DNA of 64,000 bases from WHTK01 sp963711035 (GCA_963711035.1 CAVQCN010000005.1:399616-463615), one strand, 5' to 3'; shown: positions 7,997 to 16,348, counted from the first letter of the stretch. Program-made: numbers and translations. The notes: generated by a model not told the origin, from the letters alone.

Positions 7997-8650
7997 GTGA
8001 CCGGACCCGCCTACGTCACGACGTTTGCCCTCCCAACCTTTTCGTCTCGACTGCGAGCGCTACGAGGCCTGGTGGCGTTGCTGGCTCTGTACCTCATCGC
8101 CTTCGCCGCGCTGCAGCTGCCCTACCAGGCCGTCGGTGTCGGCTGCTGTGTTGCAGCGTTCATCCTGCTGGCGCCCCCCTTCCTGCGCCACGACAACTCG
8201 CTGCTCTTCCGCGCCGTCCTCTGCGCGCCCCTCTACGTACCTATGCTCTACATCGCCGTGACCACCCTCTCGATTGCAACGATGATCGAGTTCGGCGTCG
8301 TTGGTCTCGTGTTGCTCGCCGGACCGCTGGCACTGCTGCGCGACGGGCGCGCCGAGGTAAGCGTCCGCGACATCGCCGTCTCGCGGCCGCTGACACGGAA
8401 GAGGATCAGCATCGACGAGATCGCGTCCGTGGAGGAGAACACGTCGCGCACCGGCGCCCTGCTGCGATTCTTCGGCTTTCACGACGCGACGACGTCACTG
8501 AAGCTCGAGCCGTGGTCCCACCAGCGCACGCTGGGCCGGCGTCAGGAGCGCATCGTGCTGAAGGTGGACCCGGCGCAACAGACCGCGTTCATCGCCGAGG
8601 TCGAGAGCCTGCTGATGCCGGACCCGTTCGAGGACGAGCTCCTGGCCTAG
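7997..8650 (+). CDS. Membrane protein with a C-terminal PH-like domain
   Basis: This 217-residue protein uses a GTG start. Residues 22-115 contain four hydrophobic segments (LVALLALYLIAFAALQLPY, VGCCVAAFILLAPPFL, AVLCAPLYVPMLYIAV, FGVVGLVLLAGPLALL). Residues 120-205 are soluble. That part reads AEVSVRDIAVSRPLTRKRIS, then IDEIASVEE and RIVLKVDPAQQTAFIAEV, which resembles the bacterial PH-like (bPH) domains found behind membrane anchors. No function is known. It is divergent from gltX with a short intergenic gap. Confidence 0.65.
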   Translation: MTGPAYVTTFALPTFSSRLRALRGLVALLALYLIAFAALQLPYQAVGVGCCVAAFILLAPPFLRHDNSLLFRAVLCAPLYVPMLYIAVTTLSIATMIEFGVVGLVLLAGPLALLRDGRAEVSVRDIAVSRPLTRKRISIDEIASVEENTSRTGALLRFFGFHDATTSLKLEPWSHQRTLGRRQERIVLKVDPAQQTAFIAEVESLLMPDPFEDELLA

Positions 8651-8654
8651 ACAC

Positions 8655-8842
8655 CGTCATGCTGAGCGCCGGCGAAGCCAATGGCACGCGGCGCGGTCAA
8701 TACAGCGCACCGTTTCGAGGCGGAACGCACTGTCAGCGAACGACGCGGTGTTCGAACGACGGCCCGCCGAGTTGCCCGCGCGGGATTATCCACGATTCGT
8801 AGAGACGCTGACCGGGAGATGCTTCGCCCTGCTCCGCATGAC
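8655..8842. repeat. MITE-like palindromic element, copy 2
   Basis: It begins GTCATGCTGAGCGCCGGCGA and ends with GGGAGATGCTTCGC followed by GCATGAC in inverted orientation. The interior shares CGCGCGGGCA and GCGGGCCGTC blocks (read on the minus strand) with the copy at 19015. It lies between two convergent genes. Confidence 0.7.
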
Positions 8843-8887
8843 TGCGTCGCGGCAGGCGTCGGGAGACTCGGGCGCTCGGCCGGCGTC

Positions 8888-9811
8888 TCAGACCGGCGCG
8901 AGGCCCGGGTGCAGGGCATCGAGGGCGCGCTGCAGGTCGGGCGCGAGCGGCGCTTCGAAGGTGAGCTCGCGCCCATCGACGGGATGATGCAGCGTGAGGC
9001 GCCAGGCGTGCAGGAACTGGCGGTCGACCAGCTTCGAAGGGCGGCCGTAGACCGCATCTCCAACCACGGGATGTCCCAACGACGCGAAGTGGACGCGGAT
9101 CTGGTGGGTGCGACCGGTAATCGGCGAGGCCTCGACCAACGTGAGGCCGTCGAGGAACTCGCGGACGCGGTAGGAGGTCTGCGCCTCGCGGCCGCCGCTC
9201 TCGCGCACCATCATGCGCATGCGGTTGTGCGGGTCGCGGCCCAGCGGCGCATCGACGAGCGCTTCTGGCGGGTCCACCTTGCCCTCCAGCAGCGCCAGAT
9301 AGGTCTTCTGCGTCTCGTGCTGCTTGAGCTGGGCGGAGAGGCTGCGCTGCGCCTGCTCCGTCTTGGCGACGGCGATGAGGCCAGACGTGTCCTTGTCGAG
9401 GCGGTGGACGATGCCCGGCCGCTGCACGCCGTTGATGCCGGGCAGGTCCGGACAGTGGGCCAGGAGCGCGTTGACCAGCGTGCGGCCGCCGTGGCCGGGG
9501 CCGGGATGCACTGCCATGCCGGGCGGCTTGTTCACGATCAGCATCTCGTCGTCCTCGTAGACGATATCGAGGGCGATGGCCTCGGGCTGCGGCTCGGCCG
9601 GCTCCGGCGCGGGTACGACGACGTCCAGACGCTCGCCACCGGCGAGTTTGTCACCGGGCTTGCGGCGCACGCGCCCCGCCTCCGCGACGAGGCCGTCGCT
9701 AATCAGGCGATGGGCAAGCACACGAGAGACGTCGCAGAGCCGCGCGACGGCGACGTCCAGACGCTCGCCGGGCTGATCGGCGACGACGCGCAGACGGGCT
9801 TCATCGCTCAT
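8888..9811 (-). CDS. rluD: RluD-family 23S rRNA pseudouridine synthase
   Basis: Residues 1-65 form an S4 RNA-binding domain (ERLDVAVARL, SRVLAHRLISDGLVAEAGRV). The catalytic domain follows: IVYEDDEMLIVNKPPGMAVH, then IVHRLDKDTSGLIAVAK with the catalytic Asp at about residue 139, KTYLALLEG, TSYRVRE and GRTHQIRVHFASLGHPVVGD. RluA/RluC/RluD enzymes convert specific uridines in 23S rRNA to pseudouridine; RluD-like is the best guess. ATG at 9811 is chosen because it starts the S4 domain and overlaps the lspA stop by 11 bases, the usual lspA-rluD coupling. Confidence 0.9.
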   Translation of the reverse strand: MSDEARLRVVADQPGERLDVAVARLCDVSRVLAHRLISDGLVAEAGRVRRKPGDKLAGGERLDVVVPAPEPAEPQPEAIALDIVYEDDEMLIVNKPPGMAVHPGPGHGGRTLVNALLAHCPDLPGINGVQRPGIVHRLDKDTSGLIAVAKTEQAQRSLSAQLKQHETQKTYLALLEGKVDPPEALVDAPLGRDPHNRMRMMVRESGGREAQTSYRVREFLDGLTLVEASPITGRTHQIRVHFASLGHPVVGDAVYGRPSKLVDRQFLHAWRLTLHHPVDGRELTFEAPLAPDLQRALDALHPGLAPV

Positions 9812-10346
9812 CGGCGTCCTGCTTGCGGTCGAGGCTATCGCCCAACGCAAAGAAGCCGCCGAGGACGACGAGGCCGATGACGATGGACGAATCGGCGACG
9901 TTGAAGGCGGGATAGTGGGGGAAGTTGATGAAGTCGGTGACCTCACCGAAGCGCAGGCGGTCGAGCAGGTTGCCGGCGGCGCCGCCCAGCTGCAGGCCGA
10001 GCGCAACGCGCAGCAGCCCGTGCTCCAGAGGCGGGAACGCGTAGTAGAAGACGATCGCTGCGATGGCCACGATGGCTGTGAAGGTGAGGAAGAGGCCCTG
10101 ACCCTGCAGGATGCCGAACGCGGCGCCGGTGTTGGTGATGTGCGTGATCTTGACCAGCCAGCCGTCCGAAGGCCACGACTCGCCCAGCGCCAGGTTGTGA
10201 CGCACGATGTTCTTGGTCAGCTGATCGAGGGCGAAGACGCCCGCGGCGATGAGAAAAAAGGGCGAGTCCCGCAGGACGCGCCTCACGATCGATTTGGTCG
10301 CCGACGGGGCGTTGTCTTCCCCAACATCGACGTCGGAGATAGCCAT
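9801..10346 (-). CDS. lspA: Lipoprotein signal peptidase (signal peptidase II)
   Basis: LspA cleaves the signal peptide of prolipoproteins after lipidation in the cytoplasmic membrane. The 181-residue protein has four membrane segments and the family motifs. They are DQLTKNIV near residue 41, TNTGAAFGIL near 71, GNLLDR with catalytic Asp about 129, and FNVADSSI with catalytic Asp about 152. The ATG at 10346 gives MAISDVDVGE; the longer open frame upstream lacks conserved content. Its many clients are visible in this window (at least nine lipobox proteins). It is translationally coupled to the pseudouridine synthase. Confidence 0.93.
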   Translation of the reverse strand: MAISDVDVGEDNAPSATKSIVRRVLRDSPFFLIAAGVFALDQLTKNIVRHNLALGESWPSDGWLVKITHITNTGAAFGILQGQGLFLTFTAIVAIAAIVFYYAFPPLEHGLLRVALGLQLGGAAGNLLDRLRFGEVTDFINFPHYPAFNVADSSIVIGLVVLGGFFALGDSLDRKQDADER

Positions 10347-10416
10347 CGCTTCGATCTTAGCACGGCGCCGGCGCCACTTCGTGACGAAGCAATCGAGCTT
10401 CGCTATAGTTGACGGC

Positions 10417-11013
10417 ATGAACCTGTTCGGACGCCGCGAGGCCGATCGAGAAAAATGGGGAGACCGCCTGCCGCCGGGCCAGAAGGCCACGGACGGCTGG
10501 CCGGTGCTGCACTACGGCTCCATCCCGCGCATCAGCACGGACGAATGGCGCTTCGAGATCGGCGGCCTGGTGGAGGAGCCGGTGACGTTGACCTGGCAGG
10601 ACCTCCTGGACATGCCGCAGGTCACGACGACGAACGACATCCACTGCGTCACGAGCTGGAGCAAGTTCGACAACACGTGGACGGGCGTCGCGGTGAGCGA
10701 GGTGTTGAAGCGCGTGCAGCTCAAGCCCGAGGTCAATGCCGTGATGATCCACTCCTACGGCGGCTACACGACCAACCTGCGGCTGGACGACCTGGACCGC
10801 GAGGCGAACCTCTTCGCTCACCACCACAACGGCGATGCGCTGACCCGCGAGCACGGCTGGCCGCTGCGCCTTGTGGTGCCACACCTCTACTTCTGGAAAA
10901 GCGCCAAGTGGGTCAACGGCATCACCTTCCTGGCGCAGGAGAAGCCGGGCTTCTGGGAGATGTACGGCTATCACCTGCGCGGCGATCCGTGGAAAGAGGA
11001 GCGCTACTCCTAG
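10417..11013 (+). CDS. Sulfite-oxidase-like molybdopterin oxidoreductase
   Basis: This 198-residue single-domain member of the sulfite oxidase/MsrP (YedY) molybdopterin fold has no signal peptide. Residues 45-80 read RFEIGGLVEEPVTLTWQDLL and then TTNDIHCVTSWSKFDN. Cys77 is in the position that binds molybdenum, and the following SWSKFDNTWTGV is the family hallmark. HSYGGYTTNL, EHGWPLRLVVPHLYFWKSAK and WVNGITFL complete the cofactor cavity. Small cytoplasmic members like this are common in Chloroflexota and actinobacteria; the substrate is unknown. The ATG at 10417 follows a short divergent gap from lspA. Confidence 0.85.
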   Translation: MNLFGRREADREKWGDRLPPGQKATDGWPVLHYGSIPRISTDEWRFEIGGLVEEPVTLTWQDLLDMPQVTTTNDIHCVTSWSKFDNTWTGVAVSEVLKRVQLKPEVNAVMIHSYGGYTTNLRLDDLDREANLFAHHHNGDALTREHGWPLRLVVPHLYFWKSAKWVNGITFLAQEKPGFWEMYGYHLRGDPWKEERYS

Positions 11014-11125
11014 CGAGCTGGCAGAGACGAGCTGAGCAGGAACCTGACGACGCCATCCCGGTCTTCTCTTGTCGCCTCGCCGAGGCGATATGCTCCTCTC
11101 CCTGAAATTGACCCCGACTGTCATT

Positions 11126-11322
11126 CCGAACGCCTGCAATGTCATGCCGAACGCGGTGAGGAATCTGGTCCTGGCTGACCAGCCTTCGTTTCAGGCCCTC
11201 GCCACCCTTGCTCCGCACCGCCAAGCGTTGCTACGCCGCCCCGCCTCCCGAAAAGAGGTCTGGGAGGACACCTCCCAGACCCTCCGCGCATGGGGCTTCG
11301 CCCCCGCTACCCCTGCTTGCCA
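11126..11322 (+). repeat. Dispersed structured repeat, unit 1
   Basis: It opens with CGAACGC then TGCAATGTCATGCCGAACGC and runs through CCAAGCGTTGCTACGCCGCC to GGGAGGACACCTCCCA and GGGGCTTCGCCCC, both self-complementary hairpins. It ends in CGCTACCCCTGC. The following 80 bases before unit 2 hold nothing recognisable. Confidence 0.7.
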
Positions 11323-11402
11323 GACTCGTCCCTGGAGCTGGCCCAAAGTAACAACCCCCGACCATCTACCGAAGCGATCAGGTCCTCGGTGCGCGTATCA
11401 CG

Positions 11403-11605
11403 CCGAACGCATGCAATGTCATGCCGAACGCGGTGAGGAATCTGGTCCCTGGCTGACCAGCCTTCGTTTCAGGCCGTTGCCACGCTTGCTCCGCACCGCC
11501 AAGCGCTGCTACGCCGCCACCCCTCCGGAAGAGAGGCTGGGAGGACACCTCCCAGGCCCTCCGCGCATGGGGTTTCGCCCCCGCTACCCCTGCCTGGCGC
11601 TCCGC
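11403..11605 (+). repeat. Dispersed structured repeat, unit 2
   Basis: It is a direct repeat of 11126-11322 with few changes. The blocks ATGCCGAACGCGGTGAGGAA, GGCTGACCAGCCTTCGTTTC and CATGGGGTTTCGCCCCCGCT are shared. Shorter relatives lie at 14611-14740 and 16019-16080. The remaining bases to the CNNM gene at 11702 hold no gene. Confidence 0.7.
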
Positions 11606-11701
11606 TTTCCTGCAAACGCGTGTGCCGGACTCCCCGTTTTCGCCTCCAATCGAACACCCGCGGCGCAATAGACGTCGCGTGAGACGTTAGGGGTCCCGCC
11701 T

Positions 11702-12994
11702 GTGTTCGGCTTCGCGCTCGAAATCGTCATCCTGATCCTTCTGATCCTGTTCAACGGGCTGCTGGCGATGTCGGAGATGGCCGTCGTGTCGGCGCGACGC
11801 GCCCGGCTGCACGCTCGCGCTGAAGCAGGCGACGAGGGCGCCAGGACGGCGCTGCAGCTGGCGCAGGAGCCGACGCGCTTCCTGTCGACGGTCCAGGCCG
11901 GCATCACGCTGATCGCCATCCTGTCGGGCGCCTTCGGTGGCGCCAGCGTCGCCAATCACATCTCGAAATGGTTGCTGGATCTCGGCCTCAGCACGCAGGT
12001 GAGCGACACGCTGAGCGTAATCCTCGTCGTCGCGACGATTACATACGTCTCACTCGTCTTCGGGGAGCTGGTGCCGAAACGGCTGGCGCTGCATTCGCCG
12101 GACGTCATCGCCTCGCGCGTCGCCAGGCCGATGCAGCAGTTGGCACGCATCTCGTCGCCGCTCGTGACCGTCCTCAGCTTTTCGACCAACGCGGTGCTGC
12201 GCGTGCTCAGCCTGCGCAGTGAACAGCGTCTCAGCGTCACCGAGGAGGAGATCCGCGCCATGATCGGCATCAGCGCCGAGTCGGGGACGGTGGCCGAGGA
12301 GGAGGCAGAGCTGCTGGACCGCGTCTTCCACTTCGGCGACCGGCGCGTGCACGAGGTGATGATCCCCCGCACCGAGGCCGTCTGGCTGGCGCGCGACAGC
12401 AGAGTAAGCGACTTCTTCGAGGTTTACGCCCAGACGCCGCACTCGCGATTCCCGATTTTCGATGAGAGCCCCGACCAGGTAACCGGCATCCTCGGCATCA
12501 AGGACGTGCTCGCCGCCATCGCGCGGGGCGAGATCGACAACGACAGCCCAATCGAGCCGCTGGCGCGGCGGGCGATGTTCGTGCCGGAGACCAAGCTGAT
12601 CGGCGCCTTGTTTCGAGAGATGCAGGCGCGCGGCGTGCAGATGGCCATCGCCGTCGACGAGTTCGGCGGAACGGCCGGCATCGTGACGCTGGAGCAGCTG
12701 CTGGAGGAGATGGTCGGCCAGATGCGCGACGAGCTGAGGCCTGGCGAGGTCGAGATCACCGCGATCGACGAGCGCACCAGCCAGGTCGAAGGCACACTCA
12801 GCGTCGAGGAGGCGCGCGACGAGCTGGGCATCGACATCCCGGAGGGGCATTACGACACGATCGCCGGCTGGGTGCTAGACCAGCTGGGGCACATCCCCAC
12901 CGAGGGCGAGGTGCTGAACGTCGAGGGCTGCCGCATCACGGTCGCAGAGATGAAGGGCCCGAAGATCGAGCAGCTACGGGTGGTGCGCGTATGA
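11702..12994 (+). CDS. CNNM/CorC-type membrane protein with CBS domains
   Basis: This 430-residue protein begins at a GTG. Residues 1-190 are the CNNM (DUF21) membrane domain: VILILLILFNGLLAMSEMAV, TRFLSTVQAGITLIAILSGAFGG and LVFGELVPKRLAL are diagnostic. Residues about 205-330 hold a CBS pair (VHEVMIPRTEAVWL, FPIFDESPDQVTGILGIKD). Residues 345-425 are the CorC/HlyC domain (VEGTLSVEEARDELGI, YDTIAGWVLDQLGHIPTEGE). The family is linked to Mg2+/Co2+ efflux and is often misnamed hemolysin. The next gene overlaps its stop (ATGA), so the two are translationally coupled. Confidence 0.9.
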   Translation: MFGFALEIVILILLILFNGLLAMSEMAVVSARRARLHARAEAGDEGARTALQLAQEPTRFLSTVQAGITLIAILSGAFGGASVANHISKWLLDLGLSTQVSDTLSVILVVATITYVSLVFGELVPKRLALHSPDVIASRVARPMQQLARISSPLVTVLSFSTNAVLRVLSLRSEQRLSVTEEEIRAMIGISAESGTVAEEEAELLDRVFHFGDRRVHEVMIPRTEAVWLARDSRVSDFFEVYAQTPHSRFPIFDESPDQVTGILGIKDVLAAIARGEIDNDSPIEPLARRAMFVPETKLIGALFREMQARGVQMAIAVDEFGGTAGIVTLEQLLEEMVGQMRDELRPGEVEITAIDERTSQVEGTLSVEEARDELGIDIPEGHYDTIAGWVLDQLGHIPTEGEVLNVEGCRITVAEMKGPKIEQLRVVRV

Positions 12995-13524
12995 GCGAGG
13001 CGAGCCCGCGACCGCCCCTGCCGCCCACGCTGCGCTTCGTCCTCGTCTGCCACGGCGAGGTCGAGGACAGAGGCGCCCCTGACGCCGCGCTCACGCCTCG
13101 GGGCCGCGAAGAGGCCGCCGCCATCGCAGCCGACCTCAAGCAGACGCAGCCCGGCGTCAGCGCCGTCTACTCGAGCCCGCTGCCCGCCTCGCTGGCGACC
13201 GCCGTCACGCTGGCGAAGGCGCTGAGGCTGCCCGAGCCGCAATCACAGGACGGGCTGTCGGGAGCCACATCCGAGGATTTGACCGCAATGCAGGAGCGCT
13301 GCTGGAAATCGCTGGAAGAGCTACGCGAACAGCACGGTCCGGAGGGCGTCGTCCTCCTGGTTAGCGGCGAGCTGCCGCTGCGCACGCTGATCTGCCGCGC
13401 GCTCTCGATACCGCTGCAGGACATGGAGCGGTTCCGTTTGGAGCCGGCCTCGGTGTCGGCGCTGGAGTTTCGCGGCCAGCGCACCATTCTCGCCGCCCTG
13501 AACGACATCTGCCACTTGCGGTAG
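12991..13524 (+). CDS. Degenerate histidine-phosphatase (PGM-like) protein
   Basis: The 177 residues align with the histidine phosphatase fold: LRFVLVCHGEVEDRGAPDAA, LTPRGREEAAAIAADL, VYSSPLPASLATAVTLAKAL and VVLLVSGELPLRTLICRAL. Active members have R-H-G at the first motif, an Arg in S-P-L-x-R-A and S-H-G-G at the second His. Here these read C-H-G, S-P-L-P-A-S and S-G-E-L. Only the nucleophilic His survives, so catalysis as a phosphatase is doubtful. It overlaps the CNNM gene by four bases and may serve it as a regulator; that is inference. Confidence 0.72.
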   Translation: MSEASPRPPLPPTLRFVLVCHGEVEDRGAPDAALTPRGREEAAAIAADLKQTQPGVSAVYSSPLPASLATAVTLAKALRLPEPQSQDGLSGATSEDLTAMQERCWKSLEELREQHGPEGVVLLVSGELPLRTLICRALSIPLQDMERFRLEPASVSALEFRGQRTILAALNDICHLR

Positions 13525-13625
13525 GGAGTTGCACTCCAGGCACCCCGCGCGGAGTGTTCGCGGCGGATGCAGTGAGGCTGCTTACCGCCCACGGCCCGCA
13601 GTGGCCCTTGGCCCCCGGGCGAAGG

Positions 13626-14240
13626 CTACTGTGCGGGAGTGTCGACCGGCGCCGGGGTCGCGGTTTCCGGCGCGGGAGAAGGCGTCGGCGTCGTCTGGAA
13701 CTGCACGTTGCCGGCGACGTTGCTGATGATCACGGCCGCCGTACGCACCAGGTGCCCTTCGACGTAGACGCGCAGCAGCCAGCTGTCCTCCGGCAGGGAC
13801 GCCCGGTCCGTGTTGAGCGTGAAGAAGGCAGAGGCGCGCGAGGAGCCGGGGTCGATGGCGTCGGCCGTGAGGACGACGCTGGACTGCGTGATCATGGTGC
13901 CGTCCGGCGCCGGATCCTGGGCGCCGAGCTCGAACCAGCGGCCCTCGACCGTCATGCCGGGCTTGACGTTCTCCAGCAGCACGTAGGCTCCAATCCTGTC
14001 CACGCCGGCCGGCAGCACGTTTCGCAGGTTGACGGGGTGGTCCTGCGCGTCGAACTGGTCGCTGAAGCCGAGCGCCACCACCTTCACGGCGGCGACGTCG
14101 GGCGGGACGGTCGGGGAGGCGTCCTGCTTGCTCGTGTCCTGCACCAGGGCGCAGCCGGACGCGCCCAGCGCGAGCACGAAGAGCAGCGAGGCGAGGAGAC
14201 GCGACAAGGCAACGCGGCGGTGGACGATCACGAGACTCAA
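13626..14240 (-). CDS. Secreted lipoprotein of unknown function
   Basis: This 204-residue protein has a signal peptide (LSRLLASLLFVLALGASGC, lipobox GASGC near residue 30). The beta-rich body reads VVALGFSDQFDAQDHPVNLR, VLLENVKPGMTVEGRWFELG and WLLRVYVEGHLVRTAAVII. A Thr/Pro/Ala tail follows. The middle resembles small immunoglobulin-like lipoproteins that are common in Chloroflexota, but no family can be named. The start could also be a GTG a few codons downstream. It is convergent with the histidine-phosphatase-like gene. Confidence 0.6.
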   Translation of the reverse strand: MSLVIVHRRVALSRLLASLLFVLALGASGCALVQDTSKQDASPTVPPDVAAVKVVALGFSDQFDAQDHPVNLRNVLPAGVDRIGAYVLLENVKPGMTVEGRWFELGAQDPAPDGTMITQSSVVLTADAIDPGSSRASAFFTLNTDRASLPEDSWLLRVYVEGHLVRTAAVIISNVAGNVQFQTTPTPSPAPETATPAPVDTPAQ

Positions 14241-14312
14241 GACTCACTCATCGGGACAGCCGCAGCGTGTCGCGAACCTGGCTCCAATCCGAAGACAAAG
14301 AGACGCGGGAGA

Positions 14313-14400
14313 TGGCGGAGGGGGAGGGATTCGAACCCCCGGTGAGTTGCCCCACAACGGTTTTCAAGACCGCCGCATTAAACCGCTCTGCCACCCCTCC
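14313..14400 (-). tRNA. tRNA-Ser (anticodon TGA)
   Basis: The acceptor GGAGGGG pairs with CCCCTCC, followed by G and an encoded CCA. The anticodon loop is CTTGAAA (TGA, reads UCA). A long variable arm (GTGGGGCAACTCAC) marks a class II tRNA, and the T-loop is GGTTCGAATCC. Confidence 0.95.
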
Positions 14401-14610
14401 GTCGGTCAGTGTATCAGGCGGACGAGCGGTCAGCTATCAGCGTTCCGCCGCGAGCGGCAAACGACCTGTCATTGCGAGCCATCGCGGCAGCGAGGCGCGG
14501 CAATCTCGGGGGTTGGCGGGGGAACGAACCGTCGCGTCCAACAGAGACCACGAGCGACCGCGCAATGGTCATATAGACGTGAAGTACTTCGATGCGAGAC
14601 CCGGCAGGTT

Positions 14611-14740
14611 CCGGCCGTTGCCACGCTTGCTGCGCATCGCAGAGCGCTGCTCCGCCCCCGCCCGTAAGAAGAAGGAGTCTTGAGGGGAGACCCCTCAAAC
14701 TCCCCCCGCATGGGCTTCGCCCCCGCTACCCCCTGGGCGC
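14611..14740 (+). repeat. Dispersed structured repeat, short relative 3
   Basis: CCGTTGCCACGCTTGCTGCG, AGCGCTGCTCCGCC, the hairpin GAGGGGAGACCCCTC and CATGGGCTTCGCCCCCGCTA match the later part of 11403-11605. It sits in a gene-free gap of 520 bases (14401-14926). The gap also has a GTCATTGCGAGC-type repeat at 14469 ending in GGCAATCTCGGG. Confidence 0.65.
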
Positions 14741-14903
14741 CGCTACGCGGCTGATACGGGTGCCCGCAGGCTTGTCCCGACGCCCCTTGGCATGCCATCG
14801 GTTTTGAAGGCGGAATCCACTGAAAGATTTGCTGGGCATGACAGCGCCTTCGACATCGTCAGCCCACAGCTCGTCGCTCGCAGGGTCGCAGCTCGTAGCT
14901 GAA

Positions 14904-14928
14904 GGCTGACGGCTGACGGCTGACGGCT
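14904..14928 (+). repeat. Heptamer tandem repeat
   Basis: GGCTGAC occurs three and a half times in tandem just past the stop of the luciferase-like gene. It follows related AGCTCGTAGCTGAA text. It is low-complexity sequence with no evident role. Confidence 0.6.
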
Positions 14929-15868
14929 ACTCGAGGGCGTGAGCGGTTGGGATGACCTCTTCGACGAGGCGGCGGGTTTGCTCCATCATGTCGGCGTCGC
15001 TGGAGACGATGGGGCGCATGACGAACTTGGAGACGCCACAGGCGCGCATGACGGTGACGAGGCGCAGGACGTCCTCGGCGCCACCGACGGCGATGAAGGC
15101 GCGCGGGTCGGCGCCCTCCGGCAGGCGGGAGGCGAGCTGGCGTACGGCGCGCTGCACCTCCGGCTCCTCCCAGTCGCCGAAGCGGTAGGTGATGCCGGCG
15201 CCGAAGTGGTCGTCGTCGATGCTGCGGCCCAACTCGGCGGCGCGCTCCTTGATCGCCAGGATCGCCTTGCTGATCTGGGCGGGCGTCGAGGCGGCGCCGG
15301 AGAGCCAGCCGGTGCCGTAGCGGGCGGTGCGCTCGATGGCGGCGTCGCTGTTGCCGCCGATCCAGACGGGCAGCGGCGACTGCTTCGGCTTCGGGCTGAT
15401 GGTGGCGCCCTTGTAGTGGTAGAACTTGCCCTCGAAGTCGACGTCGTCCTCGGTCCAGAGGCGGTTGAGCAGGCGCAGCATCTCGTTGGAGCGAGCGCCG
15501 CGTGCTTTGGGCTCGGCGCCGGTGGCGGCGAACTCGGGCGCGACGTCGTTGCCGACGCCGAACATGGGCAGCAGGCGCCCGTCGCTCAGGTAGTCGATGG
15601 TGGCGCATTCCTTGGCCAGGATCAGCGGGTCGCGGAAGGGCAGGACGGTGGCGTTCATGCCGAACTTGAGGCGCCGCGTGCGGCCGGCGATGGCGGCGAG
15701 CGCGGTCAGCGGCTCGAGCTGCGCCTGGCGGCCGACGAGGCGCTCGCTGAGCCAGATCGAGTCGATGCGGGTGCCCTCGCAGTAGTCGATCCAGTCCCAG
15801 AAGGCAGCCGTGTCGGAGAAGGGAAAGGCGCCGAAGCCGAGTCCAAGTCGTACGCTCATGGGGGACAT
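14927..15868 (-). CDS. Luciferase-like (LLM) flavin/F420 oxidoreductase
   Basis: A TIM-barrel monooxygenase or reductase that uses FMN or coenzyme F420. Visible markers are RLGLGFGAFPFSD at the N-terminus, IDSIWLSERLVGRQAQLEPL, LKFGMNATVLPFRDPLILAK, ATIDYLSDGRLLPMFGVGND and SPKPKQSPLPVWIGGNSDAA. TARYGTGWLSGAASTPAQI and a C-terminal GGAEDVLRLVTVMRACGV follow. The length (about 313) is typical. Two starts are possible: ATG at 15868 (MSPMSV) and ATG at 15859 (MSVRLG); neither has a strong ribosome site. F420 dependence is likely for this lineage but not provable from sequence. The substrate is unknown. Confidence 0.85.
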   Translation of the reverse strand: MSPMSVRLGLGFGAFPFSDTAAFWDWIDYCEGTRIDSIWLSERLVGRQAQLEPLTALAAIAGRTRRLKFGMNATVLPFRDPLILAKECATIDYLSDGRLLPMFGVGNDVAPEFAATGAEPKARGARSNEMLRLLNRLWTEDDVDFEGKFYHYKGATISPKPKQSPLPVWIGGNSDAAIERTARYGTGWLSGAASTPAQISKAILAIKERAAELGRSIDDDHFGAGITYRFGDWEEPEVQRAVRQLASRLPEGADPRAFIAVGGAEDVLRLVTVMRACGVSKFVMRPIVSSDADMMEQTRRLVEEVIPTAHALE

Positions 15869-15869
15869 A

Positions 15870-16172
15870 GTACAGAGTGCAGAGGACAAAGTGCAGAGCA
15901 CCACATGCGTTGGTTCTGGAATCTGTAGCACGCAGAAGGCGGAAACCGGACTCGTATGCGGCCAGCAATTGCAAAGCATCGAGCGCACCAGCGAGGAAGT
16001 GCAGAAGCTGACGGGGAGCGCTGAGGGGAGACCCCTCCGACTCCCCCCGCATGGGCTGCCGCCCCCGCTACCCCTGCTTTGATCGACCCTCCCCCTCACC
16101 GTGCTCAAGTACTCGCGGCAGGCGCCTCGATCTGGTCGAGTTTGATTCTGTGCTCAGCACTTTGTACTCTGT
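15870..16172. repeat. Gene-free gap with paired short repeats
   Basis: AGTACAGAGTGCAGAGG and AAAGTGCAGAGCACC near 15870-15902 are answered by an inverted relative (GCTCAGCACTTTGTACTCTG) at 16152-16171. Between them, 16019-16080 holds a relative of the 11126/11403 family (GAGGGGAGACCCCTC, CGCTACCCCTGC). No gene is visible. A similar pair lies at 19907-19952. Confidence 0.55.
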
Positions 16173-16182
16173 ACTCGCTACG

Positions 16183-16267
16183 CACGGGGTGGTCGGGAAC
16201 AAAGCGCCCGGCCTGAGATCACACCCGTCGAACCTGATCCGGGTAATTCCGGCGGAGGAAGCGCGTG
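16183..16267 (+). promoter_or_regulatory. TPP (thiamine pyrophosphate) riboswitch
   Basis: The THI-box core is clear: CACGGGGTG, then GGCCTGAGATCACACCC, GTCGAACCTGATCCGGGTAA and TTCCGGCGGAGGAAGCGCGTG. The CTGAGA and GAACCTGATC...GGTAAT...GCG.AGG blocks bind the pyrimidine and pyrophosphate. CACG/CGTG closes P1. It ends 81 bases before thiY and probably represses it when TPP is high. No clear terminator hairpin follows, so control may act on the ribosome site. Confidence 0.93.
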
Positions 16268-16348
16268 GTAGGGACGATCCCCACTGGCCATTTGCGGCCG
16301 ACCTACCGACCTGCAGCCTCCCGTTTTAGCCCGAAGGGGAGGCTCGCC

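Noticed and set aside
16265..16348. An N-terminal extension of ThiY from the GTG at 16265
   Set aside because: The GTG lies within the riboswitch P1 stem. A good ribosome site and signal peptide place the start at 16349.
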